The notes: generated from the sequence alone by a model not told the origin. 64,000 nucleotides of DNA from Sulfitobacter mediterraneus (GCF_016801775.1 NZ_CP069004.1:558001-622000); one strand, 5' to 3'. Counted from the stretch's first letter, positions 17,623 through 26,595 are shown. Program-made: numbers and translations.

Positions 17623-20354
17623 TGGTTTCTCTCAACGAATTGGTGCTGGTGTGCCTGACCTATGTTGTCGGACTTTTTGCCATCGCCTTTCTCGCAGAAC
17701 GCGCCGCATTGCGGGGGCGCGGGGGATGGCTGCTGCGCTCACCGGTAGTTTATACGCTGTCGCTGTCGATCTATTGCACCGCATGGACGTTTTACGGAGC
17801 GGTGGGTTATGCCGCGCGGTCGGGGTTGGAGTATCTGACGATTTACCTCGGCCCGTCTATCGTGATGATTGGCTGGTGGTGGGTTCTGCGCCGTTTGGTG
17901 CGCATCGGGCGCAGCCAGCGTGTGACGTCCATCGCGGATCTGATCTCGTCGCGCTATGGCAAGTCGAACACCTTGGCCATTGTTGTGACCGTGATGGCGG
18001 TCATCGGCGTGACGCCCTATATTGCCCTGCAATTACAGTCGGTTATCCTATCTCTGGCAATTTTTGCGACACCGGATGCGGGCCTTGCCGGGGCCGAGGG
18101 TGCGCCGTTCAACAGGGCACAGGCGGCCTTCTGGGTGGCAACGGGGCTGGCGCTGTTTACCGTTCTGTTTGGCACGCGCAATCTCAATGTAAACGAACGC
18201 CACCATGGTGTGGTGATCGCGATCGCAGTGGAAGCGGTGGTGAAACTGGTCGCATTGATCGCGGTTGGGGTCTTTGTGGTCTGGGGGCTGGCAGGCGGCG
18301 TGGGCGACACGCTTGAGCGTATCGACGCCTCCGCCATTGGTGATTGGGAAGTGCAGGGCAGCCGTTGGGCGGCGTTGATGTTTGTCTCTGCGGCGGCGTT
18401 CCTGTGTCTGCCGCGCATGTTTCAGGTCATGGTGGTGGAAAACAACGACGACCGGCATCTGCAAATCGCCTCATGGGCCTTTCCACTGTATTTGATGTTG
18501 ATGAGCCTGTTTGTGGTGCCGATTGCGGTTGTGGGCCTTGATTTGCTGCCTGCGGGATCAAACCCTGACCTCTTTGTGCTCAGCCTGCCGCTCAGCCAGG
18601 GGCAGAACGGGCTGGCGATGCTGTCTTTTCTGGGCGGTTTTTCCTCTGCCACCTCCATGGTGATCGTGGCCACGCTGGCGCTCAGCACCATGGTCAGCAA
18701 CCATATCGTCATGCCGATCTGGCTTAACCTGCGGCGCGGCGGTGCCACCCAATCGGGCGATGTGCGCAGCGTGGTGATCCTTGCGCGGCGGCTCTCGATC
18801 CTGCTGATCATCGCGCTTGGCTTCTCCTATTACCGCGTGAGTGGCGGCAGCGGCGCCTTGGCGGCAATTGGCACGATCTCCTTTGGCGGTGTGGCGCAGT
18901 TCCTGCCCGCGCTTTTGGGCGGCATGTTCTGGCGCGGGGCGACGCGGTTGGGCGCGCTCTGCGGGTTGGGTATCGGCTTTGTCCTGTGGGTCTTCACCAT
19001 GCTCTTGCCCAGCTTTGGCATGGATGTGGCCCTGTCACAAAGCACCTTTGAGCAAGGCTTGATGGGGGCCGCGTGGCTGCGCCCGCAAGCGCTTTTTGGG
19101 GTTGAGGGACTGGACCCCACGGTACATGCCGTTGTCTGGAGCCTGAGCCTGAACACTTTGATGTTCTTTGTGGTCTCGCTTTTTACCTTTCCTGATCCGA
19201 TTGAACGATTGCAGGGCGCACAGTTTGTCAATGTGCTGGACCACGGCGGATCGGCGCGGGGCTGGACGGCCTCGGTGGCGGGCAGTGAAGACTTGATGAT
19301 TATGGCCCAGCGGATCCTGGGGGCGGCCGAGGCACAGGCATTTTTCCGGCAAGAGGCCAAGGCACAGGGACGGCCGGGCAACCTGCCGGAACCCACACCG
19401 GCCTTTGTGCAGGAGTTGGAGCGCGAGCTGGCAGGTTCGGTTGGTGCGGCCACGGCCCATGCGATGGTGGGGCAGATCGTTGGCGGCACGTCAGTGTCGG
19501 TGCAGGATTTGCTGGCGGTGGCGGACGAATCCGCCCAGATGCTGGAATACTCCAGCCAGCTTGAGGCCAAATCGAGAGAGCTGTCCGAAACCGCCGAAGA
19601 ATTGCGCCACGCCAATGAAAAGCTGACCCAATTGTCACTGCAAAAGGACAGTTTCCTCAGCCAGATCAGCCATGAGTTGCGCACGCCTATGACCTCGATC
19701 AGGTCGTTCTCTGAAATCCTGCGGGACGCGGCCAAGCTCAGCGAGGCGGACAAGACCCGCTATGCTTCGATCATCCATTCGGAGACCATTCGCCTGACCC
19801 GGCTGCTTGACGATTTGTTGGATCTGTCCGTGCTCGAAAACGGGCAGGGCAATCTGCACATTGGCGAAGGCGCATTGCAAGATGTGCTGGACCGGGCGGT
19901 GACCACGGCCCTGACCGGCAGCGAAAACCCCATCAGCGTGACCCGCGCAGGGGTGCAGGAAAAGATCATCATCCGCACCGATCTGGACCGGTTGGTGCAG
20001 GTATTCATCAATCTTATCACCAATGCCAAGAAGTACTGCCGCGCCGACACGCCCGCATTGACCATTCTGGTGGGGCGGCGCAGCGACGGGATCACGGTTG
20101 ATTTTGTCGACAATGGTGAGGGCATCCCCGCCGATGCGCAGGCTGTCATCTTCGAAAAGTTCTATCGCGCAACTGGCGCCGAAGGAGATGGTGCAGGGTT
20201 GGGCTTGGCGATCTGCCGCGAGATCATGCACAGGCTGGACGGCGAAATCAGCTATCTGACATCCTATGAAGGGGCGGCGTTCCGGGTTTTCTTGCCGGCA
20301 TCGGCGCTTGCCCCGGTCCAGACAGATCAATCGGAACTCAGCCAGCCCGCATAA
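17622..20354 (+). CDS. SLC5-STAC-type sensor histidine kinase (CbrA/CrbS-like)
   Basis: 910 residues. Residues about 1-555 form a sodium:solute symporter-like (SLC5) membrane domain with some 13 helices (SIYCTAWTFYGAVGYAARSG, SRYGKSNTLA). About 555-650 is a STAC-like linker (GGTSVSVQDLLAVADESAQM) and coiled coil, then HisKA with His684 in SHELRTPMTS, the N-box at Asn801 (NLITNAKKY), G1 DNGEGIP at about 830, and G2 GAGLGLAIC at about 854. CbrA and CrbS of other bacteria have this layout and sense histidine/carbon state or acetate. Unlike CbrA, no PAS domain is seen between STAC and HisKA. Confidence 0.9.
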   Translation: MVSLNELVLVCLTYVVGLFAIAFLAERAALRGRGGWLLRSPVVYTLSLSIYCTAWTFYGAVGYAARSGLEYLTIYLGPSIVMIGWWWVLRRLVRIGRSQRVTSIADLISSRYGKSNTLAIVVTVMAVIGVTPYIALQLQSVILSLAIFATPDAGLAGAEGAPFNRAQAAFWVATGLALFTVLFGTRNLNVNERHHGVVIAIAVEAVVKLVALIAVGVFVVWGLAGGVGDTLERIDASAIGDWEVQGSRWAALMFVSAAAFLCLPRMFQVMVVENNDDRHLQIASWAFPLYLMLMSLFVVPIAVVGLDLLPAGSNPDLFVLSLPLSQGQNGLAMLSFLGGFSSATSMVIVATLALSTMVSNHIVMPIWLNLRRGGATQSGDVRSVVILARRLSILLIIALGFSYYRVSGGSGALAAIGTISFGGVAQFLPALLGGMFWRGATRLGALCGLGIGFVLWVFTMLLPSFGMDVALSQSTFEQGLMGAAWLRPQALFGVEGLDPTVHAVVWSLSLNTLMFFVVSLFTFPDPIERLQGAQFVNVLDHGGSARGWTASVAGSEDLMIMAQRILGAAEAQAFFRQEAKAQGRPGNLPEPTPAFVQELERELAGSVGAATAHAMVGQIVGGTSVSVQDLLAVADESAQMLEYSSQLEAKSRELSETAEELRHANEKLTQLSLQKDSFLSQISHELRTPMTSIRSFSEILRDAAKLSEADKTRYASIIHSETIRLTRLLDDLLDLSVLENGQGNLHIGEGALQDVLDRAVTTALTGSENPISVTRAGVQEKIIIRTDLDRLVQVFINLITNAKKYCRADTPALTILVGRRSDGITVDFVDNGEGIPADAQAVIFEKFYRATGAEGDGAGLGLAICREIMHRLDGEISYLTSYEGAAFRVFLPASALAPVQTDQSELSQPA

Positions 20355-20417
20355 AGGCCATAGTAACCAATCTTCCGCTATGGCTGGACCCAGCAATCCC
20401 AACCGCGGGCGGAGGCA

Positions 20418-21599
20418 ATGGGTCAAGACCAGGAACAATCAGCCATAACCGAAGAGACAACACCGCCTGCAGGTGTCCTGCATCGCAAAGCCCATTCGGG
20501 CCGTGCGACGCATCAGGCCCGTGCAATGACGCTGGCCAAGGCGCTGCGCCTGACTTTGGCCAAGGTGGCGGATGATCTGTTCGATATGGCGATGGCAGTG
20601 ATTGGCCTGCGACGCGAAACCCGCAGCGCGGACACCTTGGGTGAGCTGTTTCCGGCGGATGCGCTGCTGCTGCTGATGGATGGGCCCCAGCGGCAAAGGG
20701 GCGGCGTTGTGGTCGATCAGGCGCTCGTCGGCGCCTTGCTGCAACAACAGACCATGGGAAAGGTCTTGCCCGCCGCAGAGGGCGACGTGCGGACCATGAC
20801 CGAAACCGATGCCGCGATGTGTGCGCCTTTCATTGACGCGCTGATCCTCCGTGCGGCTGGCCTGCCTGAAACGGAGGCCGACCGCGACCTGATCCGCGGC
20901 TATACCTTTGGTGCGCGGACGGCTACGCCGCGGCTGCTGTTGATGGCGCTGACGGCACAGGATTTTGAAATCATCGAAATCACGGTGGATATCGATGGCG
21001 GCACTCGGCAGGGGTCATTGACCCTTTGCCTGCCGCACAGCGAGATGGCCCAAGACCCCATCCCGCCGGAGGACGCCAAAGATGACAGCGTCGCACCCGA
21101 CAAACGGGTTCCCAAAAAGCTGACCGAAACGGTTTTGGCGTTGCACGTTGATCTCAATATCGCGCTCACCCGGTTTCGGATGCCGCTGCGCCGGCTTGGG
21201 GCGCTCAAGGTGGGGGATCAGATTGATCTGGGCCGATGTGCCTTTGATCAGGCCCGTGTGCTGACCATGGGCGGCAAAGCACTTGGCCTTGGCACATTGG
21301 GGCGCGTCAACGGGATGCGGGCGCTGCGGGTCACACAGACCGGGCAGGGTCAAAAGCAGACGGAACCGGACGGGGATGCCCGCGCTGCGGTTGGCTTGTC
21401 TCCGGCCGCTGCAATGATGGAGATGCCGGGTGCAGATTATGACGGAGCGGAGCCGCCTGAAATGGGGGATGACATGCCCGAGTTGCCCGACCTGCCCGAC
21501 CTGCCGGATTTGCCCGATCTGCCGGAACTACCTGATTTGCCGGACATGTCAGACCTGCCGGGCTTCGAAGATCCCCCCGCCGAACAAGAGGCGGGGTAG
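20418..21599 (+). CDS. Orphan FliM/FliN-family (SpoA) protein with DLP-repeat tail
   Basis: 393 residues. Residues about 240-306 resemble the SpoA domain of FliM/FliN (LALHVDLNIALTRFRMPLRRLGALKVGDQI, ALGLGTLGRVNGMRALRV), which forms the flagellar C-ring or type III sorting platform. The rest (40-210) could be a diverged FliM middle domain but I cannot prove that. The C-terminus has an acidic run of DLP/ELP triplets (354-380) and no flagellar genes are nearby. The ATG at 20418 is used, though GGAGG is only 2 bases upstream; an internal ATG at 20526 is possible. Confidence 0.72.
   Translation: MGQDQEQSAITEETTPPAGVLHRKAHSGRATHQARAMTLAKALRLTLAKVADDLFDMAMAVIGLRRETRSADTLGELFPADALLLLMDGPQRQRGGVVVDQALVGALLQQQTMGKVLPAAEGDVRTMTETDAAMCAPFIDALILRAAGLPETEADRDLIRGYTFGARTATPRLLLMALTAQDFEIIEITVDIDGGTRQGSLTLCLPHSEMAQDPIPPEDAKDDSVAPDKRVPKKLTETVLALHVDLNIALTRFRMPLRRLGALKVGDQIDLGRCAFDQARVLTMGGKALGLGTLGRVNGMRALRVTQTGQGQKQTEPDGDARAAVGLSPAAAMMEMPGADYDGAEPPEMGDDMPELPDLPDLPDLPDLPELPDLPDMSDLPGFEDPPAEQEAG
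21480..21560 (+). repeat. Nine DLP/ELP triplet repeats in coding sequence
   Basis: Nine consecutive 9-base units (21480-21560) encode E/D-L-P (one reads DMS) in the tail of the SpoA protein. Third codon bases vary (CTG, TTG, CTA; CCC, CCG, CCT), so the protein pattern is kept while DNA drifts. Confidence 0.9.
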
Positions 21600-21615
21600 C
21601 TTCAATCCAGAGGGA

Positions 21616-22038
21616 TCAAACGAAAGGTTGATCCAGCGCGGGGCGGATGTTGCTCAGATCATAACCGCCCGCCGCGGCGGCTGCGACGATCTCATCTGCG
21701 GGCAGCGTGCCGGCTTGCCCCAGCGCCCATGCAATGGTCGAGCGGGTGCCAGAGGCGCAATAGGCCAAAACCACATCGCCCGTATCCAGACCCAGCGCCC
21801 GGTTCTTGGCAATCACATCGGGCACCATGGTCTGATGGGTCAGCGGCTGAACCGCAAAGGCGATCCCTGCAGACTCAGCCGCGGCGCGGATCGCATCAGC
21901 GCTGTGGCTTGGCGGCACTTCGGCGTCAGGGCGATTGCACAGGATGCGAGTGATGCCAGCGTCGCGCAGGGCGTCCATATCGGACGGGTCAATCTGCGGG
22001 CTGACAAAATAGCGGGGGGTGATTTGGCGAATATCCAT
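21616..22038 (-). CDS. TIGR01244-family protein (DSP-fold, beta-lactamase hydrolase-like)
   Basis: 140 residues. The phosphatase-type signature YCASGTRS (C-x5-R) and the start MDIRQITPRYFVSPQIDPSDM match the small DUF442/TIGR01244 family, annotated as a sulfur transferase or phosphatase-like protein. The ATG at 22038 is chosen because the family begins there; no good ribosome site is seen. Function in vivo is not known. Confidence 0.8.
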   Translation of the reverse strand: MDIRQITPRYFVSPQIDPSDMDALRDAGITRILCNRPDAEVPPSHSADAIRAAAESAGIAFAVQPLTHQTMVPDVIAKNRALGLDTGDVVLAYCASGTRSTIAWALGQAGTLPADEIVAAAAAGGYDLSNIRPALDQPFV

Positions 22039-22125
22039 AGGATGATTTAAGCGCAGAGCGGGTTCCTGTCCAGCCGTCATTGCAGGTCGGTGCAATGGGT
22101 CGCAGGGCAGGAGGCAAGGCCCGCC

Positions 22126-22365
22126 TCAGCCCATGAAGATCCCGACCACAACCATCATCAGGCCAATGACCGACAAGAACAGCGCCCCAAGGTTTAGCGG
22201 CAGTGCAGATTGCAGCACGGCGCGCATCGCCTCATCATCCAGCTGTGCACGTTTGGCGCGGGTGACCTTGAGAATGCACCAGACCAGCCCAACGAGCCCC
22301 AGCAGGGACAGCGCGGCACCAGACCAGATGATCCAATCAAAAACGGTAAATGTGTCGGTTTCCAT
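22126..22365 (-). CDS. Small two-helix membrane protein, unknown
   Basis: 79 residues with two hydrophobic helices (about 10-33 and 53-77) separated by a charged loop (KVTRAKRAQLDDEAMR). No recognised domain. It is divergent from the gapR gene, with about 100 bases between the starts. The sequence looks like a real gene because both helices are continuous and the stop is a normal one. Confidence 0.65.
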   Translation of the reverse strand: METDTFTVFDWIIWSGAALSLLGLVGLVWCILKVTRAKRAQLDDEAMRAVLQSALPLNLGALFLSVIGLMMVVVGIFMG

Positions 22366-22465
22366 GGCAGGCTGCTACGACAATCCCCCGCTTGGGGCAA
22401 GTCCCGCTTGCGGGGGCGCCGCCCCGAAGGTAGTCAGTCTGAAAGCCAATCAAGAGGACCGTCAG

Positions 22466-22750
22466 ATGAGCGATACAGGCACCAACCCAGACGTGATCGA
22501 AACCGCAGGCGATGCGACATACCGTGTGACAGCCAACGAGCTGCGCCAGTTTGTAGAACGGATCGAGCGTCTGGACGCGGAAAAGAAAGACCTGGCCGAG
22601 CAACAAAAAGAAGTCATGGCCGAGGCCAAGGCGCGCGGCTATGACACCAAGGTCATGCGCAAGGTCATCGCTCTGCGCAAACGCGACAAGGACGACATCG
22701 CCGAAGAAGAGGCGGTTCTGGAAATGTACAAAGAAGCCTTGGGCATGTGA
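22466..22750 (+). CDS. gapR: GapR-family (DUF2312) nucleoid-associated protein
   Basis: 94 residues. The core ELRQFVERIERLDAEKKDLAEQQKEV-MAEAKARGYDTKVMRKVI-ALRKRDKDDIAEEEAVLEMYKEALG (split here) matches the DUF2312/GapR family. In Caulobacter GapR binds overtwisted AT-rich DNA ahead of replication and transcription forks. It is a coiled-coil dimer or tetramer. The ATG at 22466 has AGAGGA 8 bases upstream; longer in-frame starts lie inside the divergent gene. Confidence 0.9.
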   Translation: MSDTGTNPDVIETAGDATYRVTANELRQFVERIERLDAEKKDLAEQQKEVMAEAKARGYDTKVMRKVIALRKRDKDDIAEEEAVLEMYKEALGM

Positions 22751-22887
22751 TCCGATCCGGTGGCCAAGGGGCCTGTTTTGCAGATGCAGGCAGGTTTTTA
22801 ACCCCAACCACCGCCTAAGGCCGGTTCGACCGGGCTGACCCCCTTGCGCACGTCCTTCATCAGCCATAGAAGGGCGGAAATTTTTAC

Positions 22888-22905
22888 CCGCGCCGCGCGG
22901 CGCGG
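22888..22905. other. GC-only palindrome in the tig leader
   Basis: CCGCGCCGCGCGGCGCGG is a perfect 18-base palindrome 20 bases before the tig start, just after TTTTT. It could fold into a hairpin near the ribosome site or be a protein-binding site. Confidence 0.5.
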
Positions 22906-22925
22906 CCCTATCCTATGGAGCAAAC

Positions 22926-24257
22926 ATGCAGGTCAACGAGACGCTGAACGAAGGTCTGAAACGCGGCTATGCCATCACCCTGACGGCGGCCGAGCTGGAC
23001 GCCAAAGTGAACGAGAAGCTGGCCGAGGCGCAGCCTGAAGTCGAGATGAAGGGCTTCCGCAAGGGCAAGGTGCCGATGGCGCTGCTGAAAAAGCAGTTTG
23101 GCCAGCGCGTGATGGGCGAAGCGATGCAGGAAAGCATCGACGGCGCGATGAACGAGCATTTCGAAAAATCCGGCGATCGCCCTGCGATGCAGCCCGAAGT
23201 GAAAATGGCCAACGAAGACTGGAAAGAAGGCGACGATGTCGAGGTCACAATGACCTATGAAGCGCTGCCAGAAATCCCTGAACTGGACATGTCCAAGATC
23301 AAGCTGGAAAAGCTGGTGGTCAAAGCCGATGACGCCGCTGTGGATGAAGCGCTGGCCAACCTTGCTGAAACCGCGCAGGATTTCAAAGCCCGCAAGAAAG
23401 GCTCCAAAGCCAAAGACGGCGATCAGGTTGTCATGGATTTTGTTGGCAAAGTGGATGGCGAAGCCTTTGAAGGTGGCTCTGCCGAAGATTATCCGCTGGT
23501 TCTGGGGTCCAACTCCTTTATCCCCGGCTTTGAAGAGCAGCTGGTTGGCGTAAAGGCCGGTGAAGAAAAAGCCGTGACCGTGTCTTTCCCTGACGATTAT
23601 CAGGCCGAGCACCTGAAGGGCAAAGAAGCGACATTTGATTGCACAATCAAAGAGGTGAAAGAGCCTGTTGCCGCTGAGATCGACGATGAACTGGCGAAAA
23701 AATTCGGTGCCGAAGATCTGGCCGGGTTGAAAGCGCAGATCGCTGAGCGTCTGGAAGCCGAATACGCCGGTGCCTCCCGCGCGGTGATGAAGCGCGGCCT
23801 GCTGGACCAGTTGGACAGCATGGTTGACTTTGACCTGCCGCCCACCCTGGTTGAAACCGAAGCGGGCCAGATTGCCCACCAGCTGTGGCATGACGAAAAC
23901 CCTGACGTTGAAGGCCACGATCACCCCGAGATCGAAACCAAGGAAGAGCACACCAAGCTGGCGACACGCCGCGTGCGTCTTGGCCTTCTGCTGGCAGAAC
24001 TGGGCCAGAAAGCCGAAGTACAGGTGACCGACGCCGAGATGACCCAGGCGATCATGAACCAGGCACGACAGTACCCTGGTCAGGAACGCCAGTTCTTTGA
24101 ATTCGTTCAGCAAAACCAGCAGATGCAGCAACAGTTGCGTGCGCCTTTGTTCGAAGACAAAGTGATTGATCACATCGCGGAAAACGCCGAAGTGACTGAA
24201 AAAGAGATCAGCAAGGACGACCTGCAAAAGGCCGTTGAAGCGCTCGAAGACGAATAA
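22926..24257 (+). CDS. tig: Trigger factor
   Basis: 443 residues, normal for the ribosome-bound peptidyl-prolyl isomerase chaperone. The ribosome-tail signature GFRKGKVP is at 43-50; the FKBP-like domain spans about 150-245 ([20 protein letters not shown]) and the C-terminal chaperone arms follow. GGAG is 6 bases before the ATG. Usual neighbours clpP-clpX are 20 kb away here. Confidence 0.97.
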   Translation: MQVNETLNEGLKRGYAITLTAAELDAKVNEKLAEAQPEVEMKGFRKGKVPMALLKKQFGQRVMGEAMQESIDGAMNEHFEKSGDRPAMQPEVKMANEDWKEGDDVEVTMTYEALPEIPELDMSKIKLEKLVVKADDAAVDEALANLAETAQDFKARKKGSKAKDGDQVVMDFVGKVDGEAFEGGSAEDYPLVLGSNSFIPGFEEQLVGVKAGEEKAVTVSFPDDYQAEHLKGKEATFDCTIKEVKEPVAAEIDDELAKKFGAEDLAGLKAQIAERLEAEYAGASRAVMKRGLLDQLDSMVDFDLPPTLVETEAGQIAHQLWHDENPDVEGHDHPEIETKEEHTKLATRRVRLGLLLAELGQKAEVQVTDAEMTQAIMNQARQYPGQERQFFEFVQQNQQMQQQLRAPLFEDKVIDHIAENAEVTEKEISKDDLQKAVEALEDE

Positions 24258-24279
24258 GATCAACTTGATCCAAGTTGTG

Positions 24280-24308
24280 AAGGCCGCGCCATCTGGTGCG
24301 GCCTTTTT
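24280..24308 (+). terminator. Rho-independent terminator of tig
   Basis: AAGGCCGCGCC (24280-24290) pairs with GGTGCGGCCTT (24295-24305) around ATCT; a run of five T ends at 24308. Confidence 0.9.
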
Positions 24309-24320
24309 CGTTTGTCTCCG

Positions 24321-24731
24321 CTAAGGTTTACCCTGCCGCCTGCGGGTTTTTGTAATGTGCAGGATACGCCGGAACTTGGGGCACTCCAGATGGCTGGGTG
24401 CCGTGCAATTGGCCGCATGACGCAGGCCATCGCGCATGCGTTGCAACTCTGCAATTTGCAGGTCAAGCGCATCGGCGCGGGCACGCAGGGCGTCTGGCGA
24501 CAGGCGCGGCGCGTCCCGTCGGCCCATCAGCGCCGCGATCTCGCGCAGTTTGAAACCGGCCCGCTGGCCCAGGCCAATCAACGTCAGACGGTCCATCACA
24601 TCTGCGGTGAACACGCGCTTGATCCCCTTGCGTCCGACCGCGCGGATCAGTCCGATTTCCTCGTAATATCTGAGTGTTGAGGCAGGCACGCCGCTGTCTT
24701 TGGCCAGTTCGGAAATGTCGGGGTTTTGCAT
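24321..24731 (-). CDS. MerR-family transcriptional regulator
   Basis: 136 residues. The N-terminal MerR HTH is clear (ISELAKDSGVPASTLRYYEEIGLIRAVGRKGIKRVF), followed by the long dimerisation helix. The C-terminal motif CTAPSHLECPKFRRI has two cysteines, unlike the four of SoxR or the metal loop of MerR/CueR. The ATG at 24731 is chosen because GAGG is a few bases upstream and the family starts there. It is divergent from a DUF2938 gene with a shared operator, so it likely controls that gene and itself. Confidence 0.85.
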   Translation of the reverse strand: MQNPDISELAKDSGVPASTLRYYEEIGLIRAVGRKGIKRVFTADVMDRLTLIGLGQRAGFKLREIAALMGRRDAPRLSPDALRARADALDLQIAELQRMRDGLRHAANCTAPSHLECPKFRRILHITKTRRRQGKP

Positions 24732-24733
24732 GG

Positions 24734-24764
24734 TTGACCTCAAGTGCACTTGAAGATGCAGGTT
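24734..24764 (+). promoter_or_regulatory. MerR-type operator and promoter of the DUF2938 gene
   Basis: TTGACC (24734-24739) is followed by the perfect palindrome TCAAGTGCACTTGA (24740-24753), which sits between -35 and a weak -10 (CAGGTT, 24759-24764) 19 bases away. The unusually long 19-base spacer with a palindrome inside is the MerR-activated layout. Confidence 0.75.
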
Positions 24765-24798
24765 GCGCAGCGTGAACGTAACTGACAAGAGGCAAAAA

Positions 24799-25272
24799 AT
24801 GTTCGGAGATGGAATAGCGGCGCAGGTGATCCCGGTTGGTGTGGTGGCCACGGTGGTGATGGATGTGATTTCGGTGCTGCGGGCGCGGCTGAGCGGGGTA
24901 AGGGGGCTGGATTACGCGCTGTTGGGCCGCTGGATGTTGCACATGTGGTCCGGTCGATGGTTTCACAACAACATCGCGGCCACTGAACAACGCGGCGGTG
25001 AACGCCCGTTTGGTTGGTTGCTCCATTATGTGATTGGTGTGATCTGGGCGGCGCCTGCGGTTTGGATGGTGCAGGCCGGTGCATCCGTGGTCGCTGCGGC
25101 GTTTGTGGTCGGAGTGGGCTCCGTTGTGGCGCCATGGTTCGTGATGCAGCCCGCATTCGGGATGGGGATTGCGGGGCGGAAATTGCCAGAGCCGTGGTCG
25201 GCCCGCAGCCGGAGCCTGCAAACACATTTGACCTTTGCACTGGGGCTTTGGGTAGGTCTGCGCGTGATTTGA
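24799..25272 (+). CDS. DUF2938 family membrane protein
   Basis: 157 residues with about four hydrophobic segments and the DUF2938 pattern (LLGRWMLHMWSGRWFHNN, GWLLHYVIGVIWAAP, FVMQPAFGMGIAGRKLPEPW). Function unknown in this family. The ATG at 24799 has AAGAGG upstream. It is placed under the MerR-type promoter, so its expression is probably induced by the effector of the neighbouring regulator. Confidence 0.82.
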   Translation: MFGDGIAAQVIPVGVVATVVMDVISVLRARLSGVRGLDYALLGRWMLHMWSGRWFHNNIAATEQRGGERPFGWLLHYVIGVIWAAPAVWMVQAGASVVAAAFVVGVGSVVAPWFVMQPAFGMGIAGRKLPEPWSARSRSLQTHLTFALGLWVGLRVI

Positions 25273-25300
25273 CGGAGATCCAGCCAGAGGCCGCATCCCG

Positions 25301-25795
25301 TCAGCCAGACTTCAAACCGGTTTCGACCAACATGCCGCGGCGCTTGGCCTCATAGTAATAGCCCCGCGCGTACCAGCCGATGGCGGTGTCGAAATTACCA
25401 TCGGACAAGAGCCACGCGCCGCGCAAGTATTTGAGACCAAACTGCAAATTGGTTTCCGCGTCCAGCAGATCAGCGGGGTGTCCGCGAAACCCCATGGTGC
25501 GGGCCGTGGCGGGCAGGATTTGCAGGAGCCCCCAATAAGGGCCGTTGCGGGCCGCAGGGTTATGCGTGCTTTCCCGAATGGCAAGACGGTGCACCAGCGG
25601 TCGCGGCAAGGCATAGTGATCCGCCCAACGGTTGATGCTGGCCCGCAAGGCGGGGGTTTCATTGGGATAGAGCGGCGGTTCGGGCGGGTTGGTGTAGGGC
25701 GCCGGGGCGCTGTTGCCGCCACCCCCGCACGCCGCAAGCGGCAACGCCCCCGCGCAGAGCAACAACATCGAACGTCGGGAATAGAGGTGAGGCAT
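25301..25795 (-). CDS. Lipoprotein lytic transglycosylase (SLT-type)
   Basis: 164 residues. The lipobox LPLAAC near residue 23 gives a lipid-anchored protein in the periplasm. The SLT domain has the catalytic glutamate in RESTHNPAARNGPYWGLLQI, then ATARTMGF and YLRGAWLL. It cleaves the glycan strands of peptidoglycan. The ATG at 25795 is preferred over an upstream TTG. The catalytic domain is short, about 120 residues. Confidence 0.85.
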   Translation of the reverse strand: MPHLYSRRSMLLLCAGALPLAACGGGGNSAPAPYTNPPEPPLYPNETPALRASINRWADHYALPRPLVHRLAIRESTHNPAARNGPYWGLLQILPATARTMGFRGHPADLLDAETNLQFGLKYLRGAWLLSDGNFDTAIGWYARGYYYEAKRRGMLVETGLKSG

Positions 25796-25893
25796 GGAAC
25801 GCACCGGCAAACAGGAACAATAGCCTCTGTTTATCCCGCAAGGGCGTTACGACAAGGTAAAGCCTTTGGCATCGGCGGCGATTTGCGCAGGGC

Positions 25894-25928
25894 AAAGAAA
25901 AACGCCGCACAGGATCTGCGCGGCGTTT
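25894..25928 (-). terminator. Rho-independent terminator of the rpsF-rpsR-rplI operon
   Basis: AAACGCCGC (25900-25908) pairs with GCGGCGTTT (25920-25928); on the minus strand the stem is followed by a T-rich run, 27 bases after the rplI stop. Confidence 0.8.
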
Positions 25929-25954
25929 CTGTTCGATAGAAGGGAAGGGGGAGA

Positions 25955-26584
25955 TCAGGCTTTCGCCGCGTCGTCCTCAGCTTCTTCTGCAGGCTGGACC
26001 GCTTCGGCCAGCTCGTCATCGTCGGATGCGGCGGAACCGATATCATCAAACAATTCGGCAATCTCGAAATCAGCTGCGGCTTCTTCTTCCGCGGCCAGTT
26101 CCTGAATGGATTTGCCGGACGCCTGAAGCTCGGCCTCTTCAGGGGAACGTGCAACGTTCAACTGAATTGTGGCTTCGACTTCGGGGTGCAGAACAACGGT
26201 GACATCGTGCAGACCCAGATCCTTGATCGGGCTGCCCAGAACAACCTGTTTGCGGTCTACGGTGAAACCAGCCTCTGTCGATGCTTCGGCGGCGTCACGG
26301 GTGGTGACGGAGCCATAAAGCGCACCGGCGTCAGAAGCAGAGCGAATCACGATGAACTGCTGACCGTTCAGCTTGTCCGCCATGGCTTCGGCTTCTTTTT
26401 TGGTTTCGAGGTTCTGTGCTTCAAGCTGTGCTTTGCGTGCTTCGAAGGCTTCCACGTTGGCTTTGGACGCAGACAGCGCCTTGCCCTGTGGCAGCAGGAA
26501 GTTGCGAGCATAACCCGGCTTTACGTCCACAACTTCGCCCATTTGGCCAAGCTTGGATACACGTTCCAGAAGGATAACTTGCAT
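25955..26584 (-). CDS. rplI: 50S ribosomal protein L9
   Basis: 209 residues. The L9 N-domain ([36 protein letters not shown]), the connecting helix and C-domain are normal. After about residue 160 it has a strongly acidic extension ([20 protein letters not shown]), making it longer than the roughly 150 residues of E. coli; such tails are common in alphaproteobacteria. Last gene of rpsF-rpsR-rplI. Confidence 0.97.
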   Translation of the reverse strand: MQVILLERVSKLGQMGEVVDVKPGYARNFLLPQGKALSASKANVEAFEARKAQLEAQNLETKKEAEAMADKLNGQQFIVIRSASDAGALYGSVTTRDAAEASTEAGFTVDRKQVVLGSPIKDLGLHDVTVVLHPEVEATIQLNVARSPEEAELQASGKSIQELAAEEEAAADFEIAELFDDIGSAASDDDELAEAVQPAEEAEDDAAKA

Positions 26585-26595
26585 GTGCTTTCTCC

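Noticed and set aside
20418..21599. Start of a flagellar operon
   Set aside because: Neighbours are a sensor kinase and a TIGR01244 protein; no other flagellar gene is seen.
24321..24731. SoxR
   Set aside because: The operator core is SoxR-like, but the protein has two C-terminal cysteines rather than the four of the iron-sulfur cluster.
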